Positions 6,577-14,261 of a DNA stretch of 37,701 nucleotides are shown here, piece by piece. Every line of letters starts with the position of its first letter. The stretch's first letter is position 1. The DNA comes from an uncultured Oscillospiraceae bacterium. Its GTDB lineage: Bacteria > Bacillota > Clostridia > Oscillospirales > Oscillospiraceae. The notes under the pieces were generated by a model. That model ran no database searches. It was not told the DNA's origin and worked only from the letters and a program-made list of their open reading frames with translations. Location: NCBI GenBank assembly GCA_905205085.1, contig CAJLCG010000012.1, positions 1 through 37,701 on the forward strand, read 5' to 3'. The position numbers were made by a program, and so were the translations under genes.

Positions 6577-7632
6577 TTAAGCTCTGCATTCGTCCACGGC
6601 CGCCAGGAATTCATCAACTACCTCGTCGCCTAAGACACCTCTCAAATACTCTTCACAGGGAGGACCATACGCCTCATGCCAACCGGCTTTCTCTTCTGCG
6701 GTAGGAATGTAAACGGTCATTCCCTTTTCCTCCAACTCAGTAATTCCGTTGGCCAGAATATCGGTAACCACATCTCTAGCTTTCTCCTGAGCAGTATCTG
6801 CTGCCGCATCGATCACTGCCCGCTGCTCTTCCGTCATACTCTCATAAAGTTCCTCATTGAAGAACACACCGCTCATAGACGGGCTATGCTCGTCCATGAC
6901 AACCCAGTTCTGTACTTCATAGGTCTTGTCCTGCAAAATATTGGGAATGGTATTTTCATGGCCGTCTACTACACCGTTTTGCATGGCTACATACATTTCA
7001 GAACCAGCCATGGGAACAGGGTTAGCACTGATCGCCTCGGTCATTTTAATATAGATGGGAGAATCCATGACCCGGAAGGTCACGCCCTTTGCATCTTCCA
7101 CAGTACGCAATTCAATATCCTTTGTGGTAAAGCAACGCATTCCACCCGACACAACACTCAAAACACGAATTCCAGTGGACTCTGCCACTTCCTCAAACAT
7201 ATCCTGAGCCCACTGAGTATCTGCCACTGCATTCACTTCATCATTGTCCTGGAAAGCTCCCGGCATAGAAAACACCATAGTATCCTGATGGTAGTTATTC
7301 AGCAGGGAAAAATCGTATACACCCATTTGTACCGTTCCGGCCGCAATCGCGCCCACCACATCATTTGCAGAACCCAGCGTATCCGATCCATACAGTTCTA
7401 CACGGATCGTGTCACTGTTAGCCTCCACATACTCTTTAAATGCGGTTGCATACGCAACCTCGCGGGACTCTTCTGGAGGCAGATCACCGGGAGTATATCC
7501 GAATTTAATGACAATTTCTTCTCCCCCATCGGCAGAGGAATTGGAATTTGCGGGCGCATCTTTGTCTGATCCGCAAGCGGCCAGGGAAAAAATCAGAGAC
7601 AGACTCAACGCTGCGGCTAATTGCTTTTTCAT
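6577..7632 (-). CDS. dctP: TRAP transporter substrate-binding lipoprotein, DctP family
   Basis: This 351-aa exported binding protein begins with a lipoprotein signal: basic MKKQ, a hydrophobic stretch, lipobox LAAC with Cys20, then a Ser/Asn/Ala/Asp-rich linker. DctP-type features are AYATAFKEYVEANS, the Arg of GVTFRVMDSP (Arg187, the usual carboxylate-gripping residue) and the hinge motif GVVDGHENTIPN (220-231). I chose ATG 7632, with AAAGGAG six bases upstream, instead of the in-frame ATG 11 codons earlier, because it gives a normal signal peptide. In a Gram-positive cell it would be tethered to the outer face of the membrane and deliver substrate to DctQM. The conserved Arg predicts an organic acid ligand such as a sugar acid. 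Confidence 0.94.
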   Translation of the reverse strand: MKKQLAAALSLSLIFSLAACGSDKDAPANSNSSADGGEEIVIKFGYTPGDLPPEESREVAYATAFKEYVEANSDTIRVELYGSDTLGSANDVVGAIAAGTVQMGVYDFSLLNNYHQDTMVFSMPGAFQDNDEVNAVADTQWAQDMFEEVAESTGIRVLSVVSGGMRCFTTKDIELRTVEDAKGVTFRVMDSPIYIKMTEAISANPVPMAGSEMYVAMQNGVVDGHENTIPNILQDKTYEVQNWVVMDEHSPSMSGVFFNEELYESMTEEQRAVIDAAADTAQEKARDVVTDILANGITELEEKGMTVYIPTAEEKAGWHEAYGPPCEEYLRGVLGDEVVDEFLAAVDECRA

Positions 7633-7679
7633 AAAAATCTCCTTTCTCTGTTTCCATTTCTTCATTGTTTTATTCTTAT

Positions 7680-8633
7680 TTATGCGCGCCTGTTAGGGGG
7701 ATCACGACCTTCAAACACATCGATCAGAACATTGGCTGTAGCCAACCCAGTTTTTTCACGGTTTTCATATGTTTCGCCGGCAATATGAGGAGTAGCAATA
7801 TAATTTTCACACTGAAACAGAGGAGAATCCAACGCAGGCGGCTCATTCTCAAACACATCGCAGGCAAATCCAGCAATTTCACCGTTTGTCAATGCCCAAA
7901 ACAGTGCCTGTTCGTCCACCAAAGGTCCCCGGGCCGTATTGACAAGAATTGCGCTGTTCTTCATACTTTGAAAGACTCCGCGGTCAATGGCATGCCGTGT
8001 TTCTGGCATCAAGGGAAGATGAATGGAGATATAGTCACTGCCTTGAAGTAGCATCTCATAGGAAACCAATTTTACATTTCTCTGACGTGCTGCGTTCTGA
8101 TTTGGATAGGGATCGTATGCCCACAAGTTACAGCCAAAACCAGACATCTTCTCTGCAAATTTCTGTCCGATATTTCCAAAGCCCAAAATGCCTACCGTTT
8201 TCCCGCTTATCTCATGGAACATCGCCCGCGGCCACTCGCCTTGCCGCGTCTTTCGATCCAACGCAGGGATTTGCCGTGCCGCAGACAATAACAGGGCAAC
8301 CGCCTGTTCCGCTACAGTATTGGCATTTAGTCCAGGACAATTTGTGACAATGACACGATGCCTTTTGGCTGCCTCTACATCCACACTATCCATTCCGGTA
8401 CCAAATCGGGCAATTACCTGAAGATTTTTTGCCGCAGCTAAGGTTTCTTCGCACCACGGCTCTGAGTCTGCAATTACTCCATGGAATGGCTCAATGATCG
8501 ATTTTAATTCATCTCCCGTGTAATCCCGATTAAACGGGATCTCTGTGATCTCACAGCCGTATTCCAGCAAGCGCCGATAGCCCGACACACACGTGGTGGA
8601 ATAATTCGGCATTGCAATAAGCACCTTTTTCAT
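7680..8633 (-). CDS. D-isomer-specific 2-hydroxyacid dehydrogenase
   Basis: This 317-aa NAD(P)-dependent dehydrogenase belongs to the phosphoglycerate/glyoxylate reductase superfamily. It reduces a 2-keto acid to a D-2-hydroxyacid or the reverse. Visible are the Rossmann glycine motif GFGNIG (151-156) with Asp174 at the end of the next strand (NAD preference), and the catalytic triad Arg235 (NTARG), Glu264 (FENEPP) and His283 (TPHIAGE). The start ATG 8633 has GGAGG five bases upstream. The in-frame ATG four codons earlier lacks a site. It lies 11 bp after the aldolase gene, suggesting it acts on the aldolase product or substrate (for example hydroxypyruvate, glyoxylate or a keto-sugar acid). 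The substrate is not determined. Confidence 0.9.
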   Translation of the reverse strand: MKKVLIAMPNYSTTCVSGYRRLLEYGCEITEIPFNRDYTGDELKSIIEPFHGVIADSEPWCEETLAAAKNLQVIARFGTGMDSVDVEAAKRHRVIVTNCPGLNANTVAEQAVALLLSAARQIPALDRKTRQGEWPRAMFHEISGKTVGILGFGNIGQKFAEKMSGFGCNLWAYDPYPNQNAARQRNVKLVSYEMLLQGSDYISIHLPLMPETRHAIDRGVFQSMKNSAILVNTARGPLVDEQALFWALTNGEIAGFACDVFENEPPALDSPLFQCENYIATPHIAGETYENREKTGLATANVLIDVFEGRDPPNRRA

Positions 8634-8644
8634 TGCTTCCTCCA

Positions 8645-9445
8645 TTACTGCTGGTAGCGGTCCAGAGTCTCAGCTTTAATTTCCTTTAACGCATTCTGGA
8701 AATTATGAATATCGCTTCCCATAATGACCATGTTAACGCCTTTCTCCATTAGGCGTTTTGCATTTTCCAGTGTCGGCGGAACTGCCGGTGCCATAATACC
8801 AATGTTTCTCGGGCGAGCTGCTTCTACCAGACTTTGAAGTACATTATCTGTACTGCTGTTTTTCATATCATATCCCGTAGGCGTATTGGTGGACATGGAA
8901 TAATCAGCAGGGCCAAAATTGATGGCATCAATGCCCTCCACTTCCATCATGGCCTCGATATGATCCATAAACTCAAAATCTTCGCACATAGGAATCACCA
9001 ACTCAGTCTCGTTGGCCGTTTGGACAAATTCACTGCCGTCTAGCCCCATGCCATATTGGGCGGCTCGCACAGTTGTGTCAAAGCCCCGCCGCCCTTTGGG
9101 AGGAAACTTTGCTGCGCGAACGCAAAGCCGCATATCCTCTACAGTACGCACATGAGGAATAATCACACCCTCAGCCCCCATCTCCAGAACTTTTCGAATC
9201 TGGATCATATCTGGCTCTGTAACCCGAACTAAAGGACTGACTCCGGACAACCGTGCAGCCAAAATGGCCTCCCGCAGATCTGTGGACTCCCAGGGGCAGT
9301 GTTCCGCATCTAAAAAGGCAAAATCAAACCCTGCATAGCCCACGCATTCAATTAATTGAGGACTATTGGTGTAAATGGTTATTCCAAACACAGGACGTTT
9401 CTTCATTTTTTCTTTCAACGTATTTTTAAAAAAAGCATTTTTCAT
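8645..9445 (-). CDS. HpcH/HpaI-family aldolase
   Basis: This 266-aa protein of the class II HpcH/HpaI aldolase/citrate lyase family uses a metal ion to cleave 2-keto-3-deoxy or 4-hydroxy-2-keto acids to pyruvate and an aldehyde. Family features are the early strand-helix GYAGFDFAFLDAEH (metal/substrate region around Glu48-His49), VRVTEPDMIQIRKVLEMGAEGVIIPHV, and NFGPADYSMS, matching the (F/L)GP.D.(S/A) signature. ATG 9445 is chosen because GAGGT lies just upstream and the length then equals family members. The frame stays open to 9583 with no clear site. Related enzymes act in rhamnonate, galactarate and homoprotocatechuate breakdown. Here the adjacent dehydrogenases and TRAP transporter suggest a sugar-acid route. 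Confidence 0.88.
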   Translation of the reverse strand: MKNAFFKNTLKEKMKKRPVFGITIYTNSPQLIECVGYAGFDFAFLDAEHCPWESTDLREAILAARLSGVSPLVRVTEPDMIQIRKVLEMGAEGVIIPHVRTVEDMRLCVRAAKFPPKGRRGFDTTVRAAQYGMGLDGSEFVQTANETELVIPMCEDFEFMDHIEAMMEVEGIDAINFGPADYSMSTNTPTGYDMKNSSTDNVLQSLVEAARPRNIGIMAPAVPPTLENAKRLMEKGVNMVIMGSDIHNFQNALKEIKAETLDRYQQ

Positions 9446-9614
9446 GGTATACCTCATTTTCTCAAGATTTGTATATATCTTGTGTCCTTCCCCATCCACT
9501 TGTTTAATCAGTCTATCGGGAGGGCGGGCTCTTTCAACTCTGTCCCATATGTGGTGTCCAACCAGATATTCAAATGCAGTCAAAACTGACTAAATCAACA
9601 TGCCGGTCCTATGG

Positions 9615-10448
9615 TTACCATGCGGTCCAGCCGCCATCGATTACCAGGTTTGCCCCTGTCATAAACGAGGAGGCCTTGGAGGCCAAGAAGATGACGGCAC
9701 CATTATATTCATTTTCTTGAGACATGCGTCCCATGGGCATTCTTGCCGTAAAGTTATGGATAAAGGTCTCGTCCTGGGTGTCGCGCCAAATACCAGCGGG
9801 GGTCAGCGTGTTTACCCGGATTCCCTGCTTACCCCAGTAGGTAGCACAGTATCGGGTGAGATTATAGACACCAGACTTTGCTGCGGAGTAGGCAACAGGT
9901 TTAATAAACGGGATGCCTGTGCGTTCTTTTTTATAGGCATAGATGTCCTGAATAGGAGAAAGCATACCGTAAATAGAACCGATATTGATGATGGAACCAC
10001 CCTTGCCGGCCTCTACCATTCTGGCTCCCACGGCCTGGGTCATCAGGAAGGTACCCACCAGGTTCACATCTACAACCTCTCTGAATACCTCCTCAGGAAA
10101 CTTTTCAAAGGGACCGGATACCTCAGGAGGTGCACTCGGCTGTGTATCGATGCCAGCGCAGTTGACCAACACATCGGGAGCATCCTTCCACACCTGCTGC
10201 ATTTCATCCAGCGCAGCCTCGATGGTTGCCTTCTGATTGATGTCCACCTTAAAGACCTTCAGCCGCTCTTGATCATATTGATCCGACGGAAAGATACGCT
10301 CTACTCTCTCCGGAGTCGGGTGGGCGGAAAAAATTGCCACTTTTGCATCTCTCTTATACAGCGCCTCGGCCAGGTTCTTTCCGATCTGCCCCAGCCCTCC
10401 TGTTACGATACAGATTTTATCCGTTACATCAAATAGTTCGTCTTTCAC
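9615..10448 (-). CDS. Short-chain dehydrogenase/reductase (SDR)
   Basis: This 277-aa classical SDR has cofactor motif TGGLGQIG (16-23), NCAG (96-99), catalytic Ser158, Tyr187 and Lys191 in YSAAK, and the usual C-terminal FMTGANLVIDGGWTAW. It interconverts a hydroxyl and a carbonyl using NAD(P)H. The insert IYAYKKERTGIPFIKPVAYSA is typical of the subgroup annotated near gluconate 5-dehydrogenase and sugar-acid oxidoreductases. The start is GTG 10448, with AAGGAGG eight bases upstream; TTG 10469 is in frame but overlaps this site. It is the first gene of the nine-gene catabolic operon, directly behind the strong promoter and operator, so it may catalyse the entry step. Confidence 0.9.
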   Translation of the reverse strand: MKDELFDVTDKICIVTGGLGQIGKNLAEALYKRDAKVAIFSAHPTPERVERIFPSDQYDQERLKVFKVDINQKATIEAALDEMQQVWKDAPDVLVNCAGIDTQPSAPPEVSGPFEKFPEEVFREVVDVNLVGTFLMTQAVGARMVEAGKGGSIINIGSIYGMLSPIQDIYAYKKERTGIPFIKPVAYSAAKSGVYNLTRYCATYWGKQGIRVNTLTPAGIWRDTQDETFIHNFTARMPMGRMSQENEYNGAVIFLASKASSFMTGANLVIDGGWTAW

Positions 10449-10493
10449 AATTACGGCCTCCTTACCCAAACGTATTTCTCACTTTTATGATGT

Positions 10494-10511
10494 ATGATGT
10501 CCTAACGTCAT
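10494..10511. promoter_or_regulatory. Candidate GntR operator at the TRAP operon start site
   Basis: The inverted repeat ATGATGT-CCTA-ACGTCAT (one mismatch between arms) covers about +1 to +18 of the minus-strand promoter. A second ATGATGT lies in direct tandem at 10487-10493, and the palindrome ATATGCATAT (10510-10519) overlaps the -10. The position fits a roadblock/repression site for the divergent GntR/FCD regulator. Binding is inferred. Confidence 0.55.
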
Positions 10512-10517
10512 ATGCAT

Positions 10518-10546
10518 ATCATAGCAAGCCCTTTAACCTGTGTCAA
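10518..10546 (-). promoter_or_regulatory. Consensus sigma-A promoter of the catabolic/TRAP operon
   Basis: On the minus strand, TTGACA (10541-10546), a 17-base spacer and TATGAT (10518-10523) give a near-perfect promoter, with a start predicted near 10511. It drives the SDR-aldolase-dehydrogenase-TRAP-kinase operon. Confidence 0.85.
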
Positions 10547-10682
10547 TCTTGTATTTTACACATTAATTTTTATGATTTTTTATCTATTTAGCACAATAAA
10601 TAATAGTTTCCAGGAATAATTAACCAGCATATTTTATATTTTTCACTAAAATAAATCTTGAAAAATGTGAAAATCGTATATA

Positions 10683-10711
10683 TTGACTTCCAGTGTGTAT
10701 CAGTGTAACAT
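10683..10711 (+). promoter_or_regulatory. Candidate promoter of the GntR regulator gene
   Basis: TTGACT (10683-10688), a 17-base spacer and TAACAT (10706-10711) lie 79 bases before the regulator start. The -10 box is only 4/6 to consensus. The divergent intergenic region 10449-10789 is strongly AT-rich. Besides the two promoters and the operator candidate I see no gene in it. Confidence 0.5.
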
Positions 10712-10789
10712 TAAAGCAAGCTGAACAGACTAAATATCCTTTTATTGGCAGGATACAAATGAGCTTATAAAGTAGGTAAAGGATAAATT

Positions 10790-11488
10790 ATGATCACGAT
10801 AACAAAAAAATCTGCCACACAACTGGCACTGGAAAATTTACGCTCCTATATCATGAGCGACTCTGTCCAGGTGGGGGATCGCTTCCCCACTGAAAAAGAG
10901 CTCTGCAGTACGTTAGGTGTCGGTCGAGGTACCGTGCGCGAGGCAGTAAAAGTTCTGATTTCCCAAGGGCTTCTGGAAATCAAGCCCGGTTTAGGCACCT
11001 TTATCAAAAGCAAGACACCCACTCCTTCGGAATCCCTTTCCAATTGGTTCCTTGCAAACGAAGTGGAATTGCAGGATCTTACTGTTGTACGTTCTGCCAT
11101 TGAGCCCCTGGCGACAAAGCTGGCAATCGCTCGGTGTACCCCAGAACAACTGGCCATTTTAAAAGAAAACCAAGCCGGTGCGGTTAAGGCCGCAGAATGC
11201 TATGACGCCGCTGCCTTGGCACAGTATGACGAGGAGTTTCACCGAACCATATTCATCATTTCGAAGAACACGTTATTAATTCAAATTAATGACATCATCA
11301 CAACATGCCTTCAGCAATTTCGTCAGAACACGTTCCGAATCAAAAACAACGTTGATAATTTTATTCCCGCCCACGAGGCAATTATCAGAGCATTTGAGGC
11401 TGGCGATACCTCTCTTGGGGAAAAGAAAATGAGACAGCACATGAAAAAGGTTGCCAAGGATCTGGAATCCAGTAAATTCAACTCCTGA
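10790..11488 (+). CDS. GntR family transcriptional regulator, FadR/FCD subfamily
   Basis: This 232-aa DNA-binding regulator has an N-terminal winged helix (about 8-75), with SATQLALENLRSYI, the recognition helix around LGVGRGTVREAVKVL, and the wing GLLEIKPGLGTFI. Its C-terminal helical FCD domain (about 85-228) carries metal/ligand-binding residues in QYDEEFHRTIF, PAHEAIIRAF and MRQHMKK. FCD regulators usually bind a carboxylate or sugar acid and release DNA on binding. AAAGGA precedes ATG 10790. It is divergent from the TRAP operon and co-directional with the aldolase gene 80 bp downstream, so it probably controls both. The effector is unknown. Confidence 0.93.
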   Translation: MITITKKSATQLALENLRSYIMSDSVQVGDRFPTEKELCSTLGVGRGTVREAVKVLISQGLLEIKPGLGTFIKSKTPTPSESLSNWFLANEVELQDLTVVRSAIEPLATKLAIARCTPEQLAILKENQAGAVKAAECYDAAALAQYDEEFHRTIFIISKNTLLIQINDIITTCLQQFRQNTFRIKNNVDNFIPAHEAIIRAFEAGDTSLGEKKMRQHMKKVAKDLESSKFNS

Positions 11489-11568
11489 TCCCCAAAAATA
11501 TTTCATTTACTCTATACAAGAGAGCTTGCAACCACCCTTCTCAGACCAAAGAAAGGAACTGCATCAAT

Positions 11569-12447
11569 ATGTTGGACAAAAACAGGTTAAAACGCATTTT
11601 TTCCGCGTTGGAGCTTCCAATGAAGTCGGATGAAACCGTAGATTTGGACGCGTTGACTCAGTTAGTCGAGTATGAACTGTCCATTGGTGTGGAAGGTTTT
11701 TATTGCATTGGTTCTTCCGGCGAAGCTCTGTTGCTTGACATAGATGAACGCAAAAAAGCTTTGGAAAGGATCCTTGATACGGTCAACTTCCGCGTTCCTG
11801 TCATCGCCCATGTGGGAACCATCCGCACACTCGATGCCATTGATTTAGCTCGGCACGCTGCCCAAGCCGGAGCGGATGCAATCTCCATGATCCCTCCCTA
11901 CTACTACAAATTTTCCATGGATGAAATTATCCGTTATTATGAGGACATTATCTCCTCCGTTGATGACATTCCAGTTATCGTATATAACATTCCCCAGTTT
12001 ACCGGCATTGAGTTTAACAAAGACAATGCGGGCCGACTATTGGATAATCCCCGGGTAATTGGTGTAAAGCATACTTCGACCAATCTTTACTCCCTGGAAC
12101 GAATGAAAACTACCTATCCGGATAAGATCTTTTTCAATGGATTTGACGAACAATTTTTAGGCGCACTCGCTATGGGCGCTGATGCCACGATCGGAACAAC
12201 AGTAAACGTTTTTGCCCCCCTGTTTGTAGAGCTTCGCGAGCGCTTTCAGGCTGGGGATCTTCCCTCTGCACAGAAACTGCAACGTCAAATCAATACTTAT
12301 GTGGAAGAGATGTGCCGTGTTGGCATATTTAGCGCCGTAAAATACATCTTGGACAAACGTGGCATTCCCTGCGGAGACTGCCGCAAACCTTTCCATTCCT
12401 TAACCGATTTAGAAAAGCAGCAGATCGATAATATGCTGGCAAACTAA
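11569..12447 (+). CDS. DapA/NanA-family class I aldolase (N-acetylneuraminate lyase-like)
   Basis: This 292-aa TIM-barrel Schiff-base aldolase of the dihydrodipicolinate synthase/N-acetylneuraminate lyase family has GSSGE (48-52, carboxylate-binding loop), Tyr139 in VYNIP, and the Schiff-base Lys167 in GVKHTS. The segment NGFDEQFLGALAMGADATIGTT resembles sialate lyases more than DapA. Such enzymes cleave or form pyruvate adducts of aldehydes, including sialic acid and 2-keto-3-deoxy sugar acids. No other sialic acid genes (NanE, NanK, NagB) are present, so a keto-deoxy sugar acid is at least as likely. GGAA lies about 12 bases before ATG 11569. It follows the GntR gene in what looks like one transcript. 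Confidence 0.9.
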   Translation: MLDKNRLKRIFSALELPMKSDETVDLDALTQLVEYELSIGVEGFYCIGSSGEALLLDIDERKKALERILDTVNFRVPVIAHVGTIRTLDAIDLARHAAQAGADAISMIPPYYYKFSMDEIIRYYEDIISSVDDIPVIVYNIPQFTGIEFNKDNAGRLLDNPRVIGVKHTSTNLYSLERMKTTYPDKIFFNGFDEQFLGALAMGADATIGTTVNVFAPLFVELRERFQAGDLPSAQKLQRQINTYVEEMCRVGIFSAVKYILDKRGIPCGDCRKPFHSLTDLEKQQIDNMLAN

Positions 12448-12534
12448 ACACCAACAAAATCTAGGCTGCAGGCAATTATTCTTACATTTCTAACTTCAAG
12501 CAAGACTACTGGTATAGTAGACACCCCCCTACAA

Positions 12535-12571
12535 CAAAAAACGGTTCCCCCAGCTGGGGGAACCGTTTTTT
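12535..12571. terminator. Bidirectional intrinsic terminator
   Basis: A perfect 26-bp palindrome (12541-12566; arms ACGGTTCCCCCAG and CTGGGGGAACCGT) is flanked by A-run 5' and T6 3', so it terminates both the plus-strand aldolase transcript and the converging minus-strand operon. It also marks the right edge of the AT-rich catabolic island. Confidence 0.93.
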
Positions 12572-12572
12572 C

Positions 12573-13016
12573 TTACTCTCTTTGGCGGCCCCGCTTCTCC
12601 AGGGCCATGTAGAGCTTCTGCTGCACAGGCATGCGCCGGATACGGGGATATTGCCGTCCATACCAGTAGGCCAGCTCCCGGGCCCGCTGGGGCTCCAGGT
12701 GGGGCACCAGCACCAGAGCGTGGCCCTGCACTGCCTCCAGCATGGGGTAGGCCATCTGGTAGTGGCCCTTGCTCTGGGCCAGCTCCAGCAGGAAACGAAC
12801 CATGGCTTCCGCATCCGCCCCCTCCGCCAGAGCAGCGGTCACCGCCTCCCCCATGTTTTCATAAAAATCCATGTGGCAGGGGGCCCGCTTGGGGTCGTTG
12901 CCAAAGCCCAGGATGCCGTCTCCCAGCTTGCGCCGGGCGGTCACCTTTTCCATAGCCTTGTCATATTCCTCTACACAGGCAACAAGCCGCTCCAGGCCGT
13001 TTTCTACCGCTTCCAT
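12573..13016 (-). CDS. Uncharacterised 147-aa soluble protein
   Basis: I do not recognise this family. The protein is mostly helical in appearance, without signal peptide or membrane helices. A conserved-looking core sits near residues 25-50 (RRKLGDGILGFGND, then CHMDFYENMGEAV). It ends in a basic tail (EKRGRQRE). ATG 13016 has AAAGGAGG nine bases upstream, and the gene begins 4 bp after the yigZ stop codon, so it is the last gene of the yigZ operon. Its stop codon abuts the bidirectional terminator. It contains Cys8-type and His residues but no recognisable catalytic motif. Confidence 0.8.
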   Translation of the reverse strand: MEAVENGLERLVACVEEYDKAMEKVTARRKLGDGILGFGNDPKRAPCHMDFYENMGEAVTAALAEGADAEAMVRFLLELAQSKGHYQMAYPMLEAVQGHALVLVPHLEPQRARELAYWYGRQYPRIRRMPVQQKLYMALEKRGRQRE

Positions 13017-13020
13017 TGGG

Positions 13021-13662
13021 TTAGTCCTCCTTTGCCGCCCGCCAGGGCACATCCTGAAATCTCTCTCCTGCCTCCAGCACCTCGATGGTACCGGCAGACA
13101 CGTCCAAAATCCGGGCGGAAAATTCCTCGGCCCGCTCCTCTGGGAGCAGAACGGACAGCACCACATCGGCTCCGTAGTCCACCTGCTCCACCACGCCGCC
13201 GAAGGACTCCACCTCCCGGCGGGTGCTCTCAAACTGGGCGTAGGTGCAGGGCACCTCCATAGCCACCCAGCGGCGCACCACCGAAATACCTGCCGCGTCC
13301 AGGGCGTCCTTGGCACCCTGGGTGTAGGCCCGTACCAGTCCCCCGGCCCCTAGGAGAATACCCCCAAAGTACCGGGTAACTACACAGCATACGTTGACCA
13401 CATTCTCCCTCTGGAAGACGTTGAGCATGGGCTGTCCGGCGGTGCCTTGAGGCTCTCCGTCGTCGGAGTAGCGCACCGGACCGTCTTTGATGATGTAGCA
13501 CCAGCAGTTGTGCCGGGCATCGTAGTAGCGCTTTTTCATCTCCTCGATGTGGGCCCGGGCCTCTTCTTCCGTTTCAACCCGCCAGACGTGGCCGATGAAG
13601 CGGGAGCGCTTTTCCACAAACTCGCTCTCGCTGGCCTGGGTGGGGATGTAATATTCAGTCAT
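13021..13662 (-). CDS. yigZ: YigZ/IMPACT family protein
   Basis: This 213-aa protein has the UPF0029/IMPACT N-terminal domain (about 1-120), with EFVEKRSRFIGHV, the DARHNCWCY stretch, SDDGEPQGTAGQPML and VVTRYFGGILLGAGGLVRAY, all strong signatures. A ferredoxin-like C-terminal domain (about 140-205) follows. Bacterial YigZ/YvyE function is not firmly settled; eukaryotic IMPACT regulates Gcn2 through ribosome-linked signalling. The ATG at 13662 overlaps the stop codon of the upstream acetyltransferase gene (ATGA), implying translational coupling. Length is normal for the family. Confidence 0.94.
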   Translation of the reverse strand: MTEYYIPTQASESEFVEKRSRFIGHVWRVETEEEARAHIEEMKKRYYDARHNCWCYIIKDGPVRYSDDGEPQGTAGQPMLNVFQRENVVNVCCVVTRYFGGILLGAGGLVRAYTQGAKDALDAAGISVVRRWVAMEVPCTYAQFESTRREVESFGGVVEQVDYGADVVLSVLLPEERAEEFSARILDVSAGTIEVLEAGERFQDVPWRAAKED

Positions 13663-14204
13663 AGCATCACCGCCCGTCTGTTCTCCCAGTCCGCCCGACT
13701 TAAGGCATAAAAATGCGTCAACCGGCACTCATGCAGCAGCTCTACCTGCTCTTCCTGAAAAAACTGGTATTGGAACCCGCACTTCTCAATGACGCGGTGA
13801 GAGCGCTCATTTCCGTCATAGTGGTTACACCAAATGGTATTCAGACCCAGATCTTCAAAGCCCCAACGAATCAGCTCCCGGGCGGCCTCGGTCATCAAAC
13901 CGCGGCCCCAGAAGTCCGGGTGGAGAGCATACCCTAGTTCTTCGTCCGGCCCAGGCAGCTCCTGCCGGTGCCGGCCTACAAAGCCAGCGGACCCGATCAC
14001 CGCCCCATGCTCCCGCTCCACCACAGCAAACACATTGGGGGCAGAAAATACAGTGCGGATGATTTCCCGGCTCTCCTCCACGCTGGCGTGGGGCGGCCAA
14101 CCAGCCACCGGACCCACCCGGGGGTCCTTTGCATAGGCATACAGGTCCTCCGCGTCGCGCTCTGTAAAGGGGCGAAGGGTCAATCGTCTTGTTGTTAACG
14201 TCAT
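13659..14204 (-). CDS. GNAT family N-acetyltransferase, RimJ/RimL-like
   Basis: This 181-aa protein has the GNAT fold: N-terminal TTRRLTLRPFTERDAEDLYAYAKDP, the central strand GAVIGSAGFVGRH, ELGYALHPDFWGRGLMTEAARELI with the acetyl-CoA pyrophosphate-binding loop FWGRGLMTEA, and C-terminal NERSHRVIEKCGFQYQ. It belongs to the RimJ/RimL-type branch that acetylates protein N-termini or small amines. The substrate cannot be inferred. I chose ATG 14204 (AAGGAG nine bases upstream) over in-frame ATG 14225, whose ribosome site is too close. It overlaps yigZ by 4 bp and follows hflX. Confidence 0.9.
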   Translation of the reverse strand: MTLTTRRLTLRPFTERDAEDLYAYAKDPRVGPVAGWPPHASVEESREIIRTVFSAPNVFAVVEREHGAVIGSAGFVGRHRQELPGPDEELGYALHPDFWGRGLMTEAARELIRWGFEDLGLNTIWCNHYDGNERSHRVIEKCGFQYQFFQEEQVELLHECRLTHFYALSRADWENRRAVML

Positions 14205-14261
14205 GATCCCGGTCTCCTTATCCATTCCCCTCCGAACATGAGGGTGGTAAATGGCTGCAGC

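Noticed and set aside
9446..9614. Possible N-terminal extension of the HpaI aldolase or a small gene in the gap after the SDR gene
   Set aside because: The frame is open to 9583, but the extension lacks family similarity and a ribosome site. ATG 9445 gives the normal length.
11569..12447. Sialic acid catabolism as the role of the NanA-like aldolase
   Set aside because: No NanE, NanK, NagA/NagB or sialidase in the locus; the neighbouring HpaI aldolase and pentose-type kinase fit a different acid better.
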